Both the position numbers and the translations under genes were made by a program. Of a stretch of DNA of 64,000 bases, positions 17,132 through 24,859 are shown piece by piece. The stretch's first letter is position 1, and every line of letters begins with the position of its first letter. The stretch is from Natrarchaeobaculum sulfurireducens (GTDB lineage: Archaea > Halobacteriota > Halobacteria > Halobacteriales > Natrialbaceae). The stretch lies in assembly GCF_003430825.1 (NCBI RefSeq), contig NZ_CP024047.1:2418001-2482000 (forward strand), given 5' to 3'. The notes beneath the pieces were generated by a model. It was not told the origin of the DNA. It saw only the letters and a program-made list of their open reading frames with translations, and did no database searches.

Positions 17132-18331
17132 TCACTCGGTTTCGGAGTACGCCAGTTCCTCGCCGTCGCGTCCCTGCATCGGGACGCTAAATCCGCCACC
17201 CGAACGAGCACTGTGTTCACGCTGTGGGTACGGGATTCCGATCTCTTCGCGGTCGTATGCAGCCTTGAGCTCGTGGACGACAGCTCGAATCGTCGTCCAC
17301 TTCTTGTGGGCGTTGGGCTGGCGGATCCAGAACCGACACTCGAGCGTGATCGCTGAGTCGTCAAATGCGGTCGGGATCACTTGCGGTTTCGGCGCGGGTG
17401 CGACGTCGTCGACGGCCTCCATCGCTTCGACGGCGACCGACTCGGCGTGCTCTAAGTCAGTTTCGTAGTCGACACCGACCTCGAGTCGCAGGCGCAGCCG
17501 GTTTCGCTTGCTCCGGTTGACGACCGTCGCACTCGAGACGTGATCGTTCGGAAGGACCACGGTTTCACCGTCGAAGCTTCGCAGCCGCGTGTTGGTGATC
17601 GTGATGTCGACGATCATCCCCTCGTGGTCACCGACCTGAACCCAGTCACCGATCTCGAAGGGACGTGAGAACATCAACACGAAGCCAGCGATCAGCGATC
17701 CAAGCGTCTGTCGGGCGGCCATCCCCATGACGATCCCCAGAAACCCCGCCCCGACGAGCAAGCCACCGAGGTCGATCTGCCACAGCGAGAGCGCAGCCAA
17801 TCCGACCGCGATGAAGATCGTTACCTGCAACACGCGAAAGACGACGCCTTCCTGGTGGGCAGTGACGTAATTTGCATCCGCCAACCACTCCTCGAGGCGC
17901 TGTTCGAGATACCGGGTTCCGACGACAGCGCCCAGAAGCAATCCGACCGTCAGAATACCACGGAGGGCGTACGGCAGTGCCGTCGCAAGTACCGTGAGTA
18001 CGCTCGAGGCAACGGACCCATAGCCCCAGAGGACGAGCAACGCGAGAAACGCAACGAGGACGAGTACCGATTGGACCGATCGAACGACCGCACGGCGAGG
18101 GAACGGCACGTTCAGTACGTCGTCGACGATCTCGAGCAACGATCCGGCGTTACTCTCGTGGAGCCCTCGGCCAACGGTATCGACGCTGCGCCGGACGACC
18201 AGTGGAACGACGACGGCAGCGACGGCCAGTGCGGCGAGGACGATTCCGATGCTGACGGCGAGGCGAGCCTCGGTCGTGGTCACGGTCTCGAGGCTCGCCA
18301 GCGCCGCCTCGGCGTGGTCTGTCGGAAGCAC
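17132..18331 (-). CDS. MscS-family mechanosensitive channel
   Basis: 399 residues, small-conductance mechanosensitive channel family, which opens on membrane stretch to release solutes after osmotic downshock. Four to five transmembrane helices occupy residues about 25-215. The pore helix and beta domain are clear: GGLLVGAGFLGIVMGMAARQ followed by TLGSLIAGFVLMFSRPFEIG, then DWVQVGDHEGMIVDI, NTRLRSFDGETVVLPNDHV and a cytoplasmic alpha/beta tail (ALECRFWIRQ-like strand near 330). The C-terminal 35 residues are a hydrophilic extension. A useful function in a halophile that may meet rainwater dilution. Confidence 0.9.
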   Translation of the reverse strand: MLPTDHAEAALASLETVTTTEARLAVSIGIVLAALAVAAVVVPLVVRRSVDTVGRGLHESNAGSLLEIVDDVLNVPFPRRAVVRSVQSVLVLVAFLALLVLWGYGSVASSVLTVLATALPYALRGILTVGLLLGAVVGTRYLEQRLEEWLADANYVTAHQEGVVFRVLQVTIFIAVGLAALSLWQIDLGGLLVGAGFLGIVMGMAARQTLGSLIAGFVLMFSRPFEIGDWVQVGDHEGMIVDITITNTRLRSFDGETVVLPNDHVSSATVVNRSKRNRLRLRLEVGVDYETDLEHAESVAVEAMEAVDDVAPAPKPQVIPTAFDDSAITLECRFWIRQPNAHKKWTTIRAVVHELKAAYDREEIGIPYPQREHSARSGGGFSVPMQGRDGEELAYSETE

Positions 18332-18593
18332 GTTCGTGTGTTCAGTCGACCCATCTACACCAAGAAACTGCTGGCCAACGACCCAGACGAGAGGGTTTCT
18401 GATTGTTTGTTGAATAGTTCAGTGACGGTGGGGGCGTCGTCCTGCTCGCCGACGAACGGGGGCTCGGGCAGAACGCTCGCGACCAGCCTCGCCTCCCAGT
18501 TTCGAACCGATCCCGACGTCGACGGTGGCCTCGTCGGCATGAGCGTCGGCGGTGGCCGTACAGTTATGATACTGCTCGAGGCGGCCTGAGCGG

Positions 18594-18986
18594 TCAGGCC
18601 TCCCCGGCCTGTCTCGCGATGTCAAAGCACGCTTCGGCGAAGCCGACGATCGACGTCGGGAGCTCGACCTCGGTCGAGATGACGAGACCACTTGACTCCG
18701 TGACAGGAAGGAAGATGAGCAAAGCGTCCTCGAACCGACGGACCGAGTAGCGGAACTCGCCGACGTCGTAGATCTGCTCGAAGAAGTTGACGTTCAACAG
18801 GTTCGACATCCGTTCGACACTCATCCGCTCGAACTGTGATTCCGTGTAGAGACCGGCGACGTCGTCGCGAATGTACAGCGATTCGTAGTCGCTGGTGTCG
18901 AAGTAGTCGACCGCGCGCACTCCGTCACCGAGTTCGTCGCGGGCGAACTCGACGACTTCGTCGAAGGGAGATTCGATCTCGGACAT
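18594..18986 (-). CDS. Conserved haloarchaeal protein of unknown function
   Basis: 130 residues from ATG at 18986; an upstream in-frame lead to 19040 is Arg-rich and unlikely to be translated. The protein is soluble and acidic with an alpha/beta pattern: MSEIESPFDEVVEFARDELG helix, an RAVDYFDTSDYESLYIRDD strand pair, a helical FERMSVERMSNLLNV segment and C-terminal strands FRYSVRRFEDALLIFLPV. This looks like a small haloarchaeal family known only as a DUF. It follows flaI on the same strand by 93 bp, so it might be co-transcribed with the archaellum operon, but many relatives lie elsewhere, so the link is weak. Confidence 0.6.
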   Translation of the reverse strand: MSEIESPFDEVVEFARDELGDGVRAVDYFDTSDYESLYIRDDVAGLYTESQFERMSVERMSNLLNVNFFEQIYDVGEFRYSVRRFEDALLIFLPVTESSGLVISTEVELPTSIVGFAEACFDIARQAGEA

Positions 18987-19079
18987 ACACTCACCTCTGG
19001 ACGCGGGACGCCTATTAGCGTGTTGTTCAGGCCACCCCACTCAAGCCGTCGGGGACACTCCAGGCGGCAGGAGACGGGC

Positions 19080-20753
19080 TCAGTCAGGTCGGGTGATGTG
19101 GAACGGGAGGCCTTCGACGCCGTCACGCTGGAACGAGTCGATGGCGTCGTTGACCTCGTGGTACTCGAGAATGTTCTCCTGGATCATCCGTTCGATGATG
19201 TCGGATCGGAACTGCAGGTCGTCGTAAATGTCGCGGGTATCGGCGTAACCGAGCAGCGTCGCGATCTGTTCTTCGAGCACGTAAGAGTTGTTCATCCCTT
19301 GAAAGACGATCTCGTCGTCGACCGGGTCCCAGTAGAAGACTTGCCGGGTGACGACCCCGTCCATCTCCTGGGAGTACCCCTCGATCTCCTGGACGCTCGT
19401 TACCCGACGGAGGACGTCGTCGCCCTGTTTGACCCGGTTCTGGAACAGCGCCACGTCAGCATTGTCCATGAACGTCTCGGGGACGTTGATCGGATCCCCG
19501 GTAAACCGCTGGATCATCGAGACGATGTCGCTCGCGTGGAAGGTGAGCATAACCGGGTGACCGGTCTGGGCTGCCTGGAACGCCATGCGTCCCTCCTCAC
19601 CACGAACCTCACCCACGACGATGTACTCGGGACGCGACCGCAGTGCGGCCTCGACGAGATTGAACATGTCGACGTCTGCGCTGTCCTCACTGCGACTCTC
19701 ACGTGTGAGTAGCTGCTGCCACGTGTCGTGTGGCGGCAGGACCTCCGCGGTGTCCTCTGCGGTGTAGATCTTCGAGTCTCGAGGGATGAACGTCATGATG
19801 GAGTTCAGCGTCGTCGTCTTCCCGGATGCCGTCTCTCCGACGACGAACACCGTCCGCTCGTTCTCGAGACAGAGCCAGAGATACGCCGCGAGTTCGGGCG
19901 AGAGCGTCCCCCAGTTCGTAATCTGGGTGACCGACAGGGGCACTTCATCGCCCTGACGGATCGTCAGCGATGGCCCTTTCACGCTCACGTCATCGCTGTA
20001 GATGACGTTCAGACGCGAACCGTCGGGGAGCGTCGAGTCGATGATCGGCTCGGCGTCGGTCATCGGGTTCCCGATTCGTTCACCCATGTTCGACAGCCAG
20101 TTGTCGAACTCGTCGGGCGTCCCGAAATCGACTGTCGTCTCCACCAGCCCGTAGACGCCATGGTCGACGTAACACTCACTCGGCCCGATCACGTGAATGT
20201 CCTCGTTCGCCGGGTCGCGCATAACCGGCTCGAGCGGGCCGAGCCCGACGATATCCCGGTTCAGCCGGTAACGGATGTTTTCATAGGTCTCCCGGGAGAT
20301 TTCCTGAATTCCAGGGTGCAGTTTCGTTTTAATTTGATCCAAGACATTTTCGTGTTCTTCGCCTTTGATGTGGGTCGTCTCACCAAGTAACTCTTCGATT
20401 CGGTCACCGTACTCTGCTTCTGCCTCAGGTGCGACTTTAGTTGCACTGCGTCGTAAAAGCGAATCTCGTATGTTCTCGAAGACAACTTGTTCTTCTTCGG
20501 ACAACACTGGTTCGACCGCGAAATACTGCATCTTGGTTCCGACGTCGCCGTAGATATGGCTGTAGATGGGGCCACCAACCGGATACAAGATATTGGGATG
20601 AGAAGTTTCGTGATCGCCACTCGGTTCGTCGACTAACATCGGAAACTCGCCGGTGATCTGTCTGAACTTCTTGAGATGTTCGCGAAGATGAGGTCGCCGG
20701 GCTGCAAGCTCCTGTAGCTGTTCCGACGGTTTCGGCCTTCCCATCTCGGTCAT
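19080..20753 (-). CDS. flaI: Archaellum motor ATPase FlaI (ArlI)
   Basis: 557 residues of the FlaI/GspE type II/IV secretion ATPase family, the hexameric motor that powers archaellum assembly and rotation on the cytoplasmic side of FlaJ. Seen: Walker A GETASGKTT near residue 305, an acidic Walker B region in RSRPEYIVVGEVRGEE (Asp box replaced by the usual V-G-E-V-R-G-x-E of the family), and a His-rich VMLTFHASD box. The N-terminal 120 residues are the FlaI-specific domain that contacts FlaH and FlaX. It follows flaH with a 14-bp gap. Confidence 0.95.
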   Translation of the reverse strand: MTEMGRPKPSEQLQELAARRPHLREHLKKFRQITGEFPMLVDEPSGDHETSHPNILYPVGGPIYSHIYGDVGTKMQYFAVEPVLSEEEQVVFENIRDSLLRRSATKVAPEAEAEYGDRIEELLGETTHIKGEEHENVLDQIKTKLHPGIQEISRETYENIRYRLNRDIVGLGPLEPVMRDPANEDIHVIGPSECYVDHGVYGLVETTVDFGTPDEFDNWLSNMGERIGNPMTDAEPIIDSTLPDGSRLNVIYSDDVSVKGPSLTIRQGDEVPLSVTQITNWGTLSPELAAYLWLCLENERTVFVVGETASGKTTTLNSIMTFIPRDSKIYTAEDTAEVLPPHDTWQQLLTRESRSEDSADVDMFNLVEAALRSRPEYIVVGEVRGEEGRMAFQAAQTGHPVMLTFHASDIVSMIQRFTGDPINVPETFMDNADVALFQNRVKQGDDVLRRVTSVQEIEGYSQEMDGVVTRQVFYWDPVDDEIVFQGMNNSYVLEEQIATLLGYADTRDIYDDLQFRSDIIERMIQENILEYHEVNDAIDSFQRDGVEGLPFHITRPD

Positions 20754-20767
20754 CTATCGAACACCGT

Positions 20768-21523
20768 TTAAGCGACACTGCGGTTTTCGATCACGATTCC
20801 AACGCCGGATCGAACGGAGTACCCGATCCGGTCACCGACCTGTTCGCCCATACCCGCAAAGCGCTTGATGAACAACTGCCGACGAATGTCGTTTCCGACC
20901 TCGATCATCTCGAGTTCGATGAAGACGTCAGCAATCGACCGGAACGGTCCGATCGCCTCGTCGCCAACCGTGGACGGATCGACGGTCAAGATGACGACTT
21001 TTCCCTGTGAGATCACGTTCCTGAAAAAGGAGATGATCTCGAGGGCGGCCTGGCGCTCTTCGTTCTGGCGAACGAGCGCCTCGAACTTGGGGTCGTTACG
21101 CAAGATGGCATCGAACGTGTCGATGATGATGATGTCTGCCGACCAGAGCGTATCCTCTTCCATCAGGTCCGTTAGCAGGTCCTGTCGCGTATCCTCCTCA
21201 TCGGACGAGAAGACCCCGCCGCTGTCGAGGTCGCCGTGGAGAAACAGAAGGTTCTCGAACAGAAGGTGCTCTTCGACGTTGTAGTTGAGCGAATCCATCT
21301 GGTCGAGAAACCCACGGACCTCGAGTTCGGTCGAGAGAAACGTAACCGATTTGCCAGTTTCACACAGGCCGTAGGTAAAGCGCTGGGAGAGCGCACTCTT
21401 CCCGGCACCGTAGTCTCCTTCCATCAGCACGATGCTGCCGGTTGGGATACCACCGCCCAGTTCTTTGTTCAGTCGGTCTCGATCGTCTAACCCAATCGAA
21501 AATATGTTTTTGAGCGTACTCAT
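20768..21523 (-). CDS. flaH: Archaellum ATP-binding protein FlaH (ArlH)
   Basis: 251 residues, the size of FlaH, a RecA/KaiC-like protein that binds ATP without strong hydrolysis and forms a ring on FlaI. Walker A is GDYGAGKS at residues 36-43 and Walker B is ADIIIIDTFDA near 136. A strong GGGIPTGSIVLMEG lead and a TVDPSTVGDEA switch region follow the family. Located 7 bp after the flaC/E-like gene and 14 bp before flaI, forming a tight block with them. Confidence 0.95.
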   Translation of the reverse strand: MSTLKNIFSIGLDDRDRLNKELGGGIPTGSIVLMEGDYGAGKSALSQRFTYGLCETGKSVTFLSTELEVRGFLDQMDSLNYNVEEHLLFENLLFLHGDLDSGGVFSSDEEDTRQDLLTDLMEEDTLWSADIIIIDTFDAILRNDPKFEALVRQNEERQAALEIISFFRNVISQGKVVILTVDPSTVGDEAIGPFRSIADVFIELEMIEVGNDIRRQLFIKRFAGMGEQVGDRIGYSVRSGVGIVIENRSVA

Positions 21524-21530
21524 AGGAAAA

Positions 21531-23552
21531 TCACCTGTCAGCGTCGTCGTCGGGGGAGAGCAGCGATCGGATGAGTTCGACCTGCCACCGTTCGAGTGAG
21601 GTCTCTTCGTCGGAGGCGATCAACGGCTTGACGACTGATTCACGCCATTCTTCGAGGTCGTCGGCTTCGGATCCGGCCGGCGGTCTCGCGTGCTCGAGGG
21701 CGTTCTGTACGCGGTGGCCGTCCCGCGTGTTTCGAAGTTCGACGCCGGACTCCGAAAGAACGACGTCTGAATCGACCCAGATCATCCGTTCGCCGTTGGC
21801 TTCGATTTCGGCCCTGTGCGGGCCCGCAGGCTCGTCTACCGTCGTCGAGTCGGTTCCGGATTCGTCGATGACGATCTTGTGTCCGCCGCCATCGTCGGCC
21901 TGCATCGATTCGCCGTTGGAGTCCTCATCAGCCTCGCCGTGAGCGGTCTTCGCTTCTCCGTCGTCGATCTGTTCGACGGTCGCGACCCCGACACCCGTCT
22001 CGGCGTCAGTGATCGTTCCACCAGCGTCAATGTCGGATTCGGAGTACGTCAGCTTCGTTCCCGCGTCGTCTGTCTCGGGTTCCGCGCTGGCGTCCGATTC
22101 GGCCTCAGCGTCGGATTCGACACCGGACTCGAGTGAGAGACCCTCTTGCTCGAGCCACTCCTCGTAAGAGGGCCGGTTCTTGCTCGGTGCAGCGATTTGA
22201 CTGATCCACCAGAGGCTGCGCTTGTGATCGACGCCAAGCGCAGAGCGTGGCTCGGGGTCATCGACCTCCGGGCCACCGTGGAACCCCTTCAGAATCGTTT
22301 GCAGGTACTCCTCGACCGACTCGCTGAGCCAGTGGATCGAACCGTAGAATCGAACCGTCTCGGCCGCTCCGTCGAGGCCAACCTCGCCGACCAGATAGTC
22401 GAGCCAATCCATCACGACGAACTCGGTATCGTACTCAGACGGCACCGACTCGAGGTAAGGTCGGCCGCCGTCGTCCCACGGAATGTCGACCGATTCGACG
22501 GCGAGTTCGTCTTCCGCGTTGAGCGAATCGGTCGGGTCGTCGTCGGCTAACTCGGTCAGTTCGTCGCCGGTCTCGAGGTCATCGTCCGCAGTCGCGAACG
22601 GGTCTTCCTCGTCTTCCTCATCGCCTTCGTCGACTCCGTCCAGCGTATCGCTTTCGTCGAACGCGTCGTCCTCGTCGAACGCGTCGTCCTCGTCGAACGC
22701 GTCGTCTTCGCCGAGTGCGTCTTCGCCGTCTTCGTCTTCGACCCACTCGGCGTCGCCGGATTCGAACTCGGATTTGAGTTCGTCGAACGAGAGGTCATCG
22801 TCCCCACCGGACGCATCGGCTTCGGGTTCTTCGTCGGTTCCGTCGTCGAACTCTTCATCCGCAAAATCGTCATCCGCGAACTCGTCGTCCTCGATGATGC
22901 TTTCGTCGAGGAACTCCTCAGCCTCGGCGCTCGCGATGTCTTCGTCCATCTCTTCGTCGTCGGTTCCGTCGTCATCGGAGTCGAAGAGACTTCCACCGCC
23001 GAAATCACCCGTTCCCGGTGCCCCACCGCCGAACGTGTCGTTCAGTGAGTCCTCCTCGACGAACGGGTTGACTCCCTGTGTCACCATCTCGTACACTTCG
23101 AGGAGCTTGCGGATGTTCTCCTCGATATCCTCGAGGGACTCGCTGATCTTTTCGTTCTCGCTTTGGACGGTGTTCACCGTCGAAGAGAGCGAGCCAACAT
23201 CGTTTTCCATCTCCTCGACGCGGGCTTCGATCTCGCTCGAGACGCCACTGTCGGCGTCTTCCATCTCGCCGATAGCCATTTCACCGCCGCCGAGGTCCCC
23301 ATCGTCTGCGAGAAAGTCGTCGTCGCCGTCGTCCAGGAAGTCGTCTCCGCCGTCGTCGCCGAAAATATCGTCGTCGCTGACGCCGCCACCGGTGTTCGCG
23401 TCGCCGCTGCTGGATGCGCCCGGTAGCAGTTCATCTTCGCTCATGCTCCCGGCCAGCTCACCGCCCAACAGATCGTCCGAACTTCCGCCATCAGTGGCAC
23501 GATTCTCCTCGTCCTCGCGCCCGAGTATGTCTCCGATTATCGATAGTAGCAT
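21531..23552 (-). CDS. Large FlaC/D/E-like archaellum protein with acidic repeats
   Basis: 673 residues, unusually long. After a Gly/Asp-rich N-terminus come a coiled coil (about residues 108-160, EEMENDVGSLSSTVNTVQSE and on), a QGVNPF motif, then about 200 residues of Asp/Glu-rich low complexity including a perfect DEDDAF tandem repeat. The conserved FlaD/E domain lies near 365-465 (YLESVPSEYDTEFVVMDWL, then FYGSIHWLSESVEEYL). A 200-residue acidic tail follows that other FlaD/E proteins lack. FlaC/D/E proteins form the cytoplasmic switch complex that links CheF/CheY-P to the motor. Heads the flaH-flaI block. Confidence 0.88.
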   Translation of the reverse strand: MLLSIIGDILGREDEENRATDGGSSDDLLGGELAGSMSEDELLPGASSSGDANTGGGVSDDDIFGDDGGDDFLDDGDDDFLADDGDLGGGEMAIGEMEDADSGVSSEIEARVEEMENDVGSLSSTVNTVQSENEKISESLEDIEENIRKLLEVYEMVTQGVNPFVEEDSLNDTFGGGAPGTGDFGGGSLFDSDDDGTDDEEMDEDIASAEAEEFLDESIIEDDEFADDDFADEEFDDGTDEEPEADASGGDDDLSFDELKSEFESGDAEWVEDEDGEDALGEDDAFDEDDAFDEDDAFDESDTLDGVDEGDEEDEEDPFATADDDLETGDELTELADDDPTDSLNAEDELAVESVDIPWDDGGRPYLESVPSEYDTEFVVMDWLDYLVGEVGLDGAAETVRFYGSIHWLSESVEEYLQTILKGFHGGPEVDDPEPRSALGVDHKRSLWWISQIAAPSKNRPSYEEWLEQEGLSLESGVESDAEAESDASAEPETDDAGTKLTYSESDIDAGGTITDAETGVGVATVEQIDDGEAKTAHGEADEDSNGESMQADDGGGHKIVIDESGTDSTTVDEPAGPHRAEIEANGERMIWVDSDVVLSESGVELRNTRDGHRVQNALEHARPPAGSEADDLEEWRESVVKPLIASDEETSLERWQVELIRSLLSPDDDADR
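22654..22707 (-). repeat. Three 18-bp tandem repeats in flaC/E-like gene
   Basis: Three back-to-back copies of an 18-bp unit (plus strand TCGTCGAACGCGTCGTCC; the third differs in its last base). Each encodes DEDDAF. Near-identity at DNA level suggests recent slippage expansion. Confidence 0.85.
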
Positions 23553-23861
23553 GGTGAACTCTCACGGTGATCCGCCGTTGGATTCGACCGTAGTCCGTTT
23601 CGATCGGACGTCGGTGCCGTTTTGACCGGGGGTGTGGTCTGGTCCGACCGGACTACAGTTAGTCATCTGTGAAGACTATGAGAATCTACGTATTAAGTGA
23701 TTGTGGCCAGCCTTTATCTACCCGTTCTGGACGATCTGGCCCACTCAACAGACCTGAAAGAGTACAGACCTTACCAGAGATGGATTATCTACCACTGATA
23801 AATCAGTTCAAACAAAGGTTTCTTTTCGTCTCGCGTGATAGTAGCCGATATTGAATAGGCC

Positions 23862-24536
23862 ATGACGAACAGTAACAAGGGAAACAACCCGAAGGAACGC
23901 GCAGACGTCCCGCCCGTACTCCCAAGCGAACAACCGACGGGCTCGGACGCAGGCGGCGTCCTCTCGCCCGACGACCTCGACATCACCGAGAGCCCACACG
24001 TCGCGGAAGTCGAGAAGGGGCGGTTCGTGGTCTCTGCGGACGGACCACCAGCCGTCTCGAGCCGTCCCGACCAGTCAGAACCCGCCCAGCCACCCGCCAG
24101 GAACTCCTCTCGACCTGCACGAGAGCAATCGACGCCCAACTCTCACGAACCGCTCGAACACGAGGCCACCGAGCCGCCTCACCACCAGTCTGGAGTACAG
24201 CCCGTACAGAGCCCAGAGACAGCACGATCGATTCTCGCCACCGAACTCGAGCGGTCCGACGCCCGCTATGCACTCGACATCGTCTCGCAGTTGAACGGGA
24301 CCACTATCCGTCATCGAACAACGTCCAACGATGTCGTCGGGACGTTCGACAGCCTCGTCCTCTGGTACGCCCAGAACGTCGCAACGGAGACGCCAACACA
24401 CCGGACGGCATCGCTACTGTTCGAGAAATCCGAGTTCACCGCATCACTGTCCTCCCAGCAGGTTCGTCAGGCTGCAAGACGCCACGGTCTCTCAAAGTCG
24501 AGTACGATCGGAGAGTTACTCGATGCGATCGAATAA
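23862..24536 (+). CDS. Haloarchaeal protein of unknown function inside the archaellum cluster
   Basis: 224 residues on the plus strand, splitting the minus-strand archaellum genes. The first 125 residues are a Pro/Ser/Gln-rich disordered region that begins with a short conserved-looking box (GVLSPDDLDITESPHVAEVE and RFVVSADG). The last 95 residues fold as a domain: ARSILATELERSDARYALDI, then HRTTSNDVVGTFDSLVLWYA and a Ser-rich SLSSQQVRQAARRHGLSKSS helix pair. This resembles a haloarchaeal DUF family regularly found among che/fla genes, so a motility role is inferred. No membrane segment. Its promoter region is shared with the divergent flaC/E-like gene. Confidence 0.7.
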   Translation: MTNSNKGNNPKERADVPPVLPSEQPTGSDAGGVLSPDDLDITESPHVAEVEKGRFVVSADGPPAVSSRPDQSEPAQPPARNSSRPAREQSTPNSHEPLEHEATEPPHHQSGVQPVQSPETARSILATELERSDARYALDIVSQLNGTTIRHRTTSNDVVGTFDSLVLWYAQNVATETPTHRTASLLFEKSEFTASLSSQQVRQAARRHGLSKSSTIGELLDAIE

Positions 24537-24600
24537 CTACGTACAAATCCGGGCCGAACCAGGCTCGTGGCGTCAGGCACCCACCGCTATGGCATGAGTA

Positions 24601-24732
24601 TCAACCGTTCAAGAATATCACCGCAGCCATAAACAGTGATAACAAGATCGTGTACCCAAACAATAGGATTCCGCTGTGAATTGATTCGACCGCTCTCGCC
24701 GACAGTCGGGCGCTACTGGATGGAGGCTGCAT
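24601..24732 (-). CDS. 43-residue leaderless membrane microprotein in archaellum cluster
   Basis: From ATG at 24732 to TGA at 24601. The peptide starts MQPPSSSARLSARAVESIHS and ends in one strong transmembrane helix (GILLFGYTILLSLFMAAVIF) plus LNG. A near-consensus TATA box (CTTTTTATATA on the minus strand, 24760-24750) is centred 23 bp before the ATG, as expected for a leaderless haloarchaeal mRNA. An upstream in-frame extension to 24843 would cross the TATA box and is rejected. It sits between flaJ and the plus-strand gene at 23.9-24.5 kb. No family recognised; topology predicts the Ser-rich N-terminus on one side of the membrane. Confidence 0.65.
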   Translation of the reverse strand: MQPPSSSARLSARAVESIHSGILLFGYTILLSLFMAAVIFLNG

Positions 24733-24749
24733 AATTGATCGTCTAACTG

Positions 24750-24760
24750 TATATAAAAAG
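24750..24760 (-). promoter_or_regulatory. TATA box of the 43-residue microprotein
   Basis: Minus-strand CTTTTTATATA, a strong archaeal TATA element inside an AT-rich patch, centred 23 bp before the ATG at 24732. It implies an independent, leaderless transcript. Confidence 0.6.
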
Positions 24761-24859
24761 AGAGCACACATTACGTTTGTGGCCAGCGGTTGTACTTGGT
24801 CAAGCGCACGTACAGCCCGTTGATCACGGGCAAGAGTAGCCAAATTGTCCTCCGAGCGC

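Noticed and set aside
22483-23625. Plus-strand 380-codon frame rich in Ser
   Set aside because: It is the complement of the Asp/Glu-rich codons of the FlaC/E-like gene (GAC/GAG runs read as Ser), a classic shadow.
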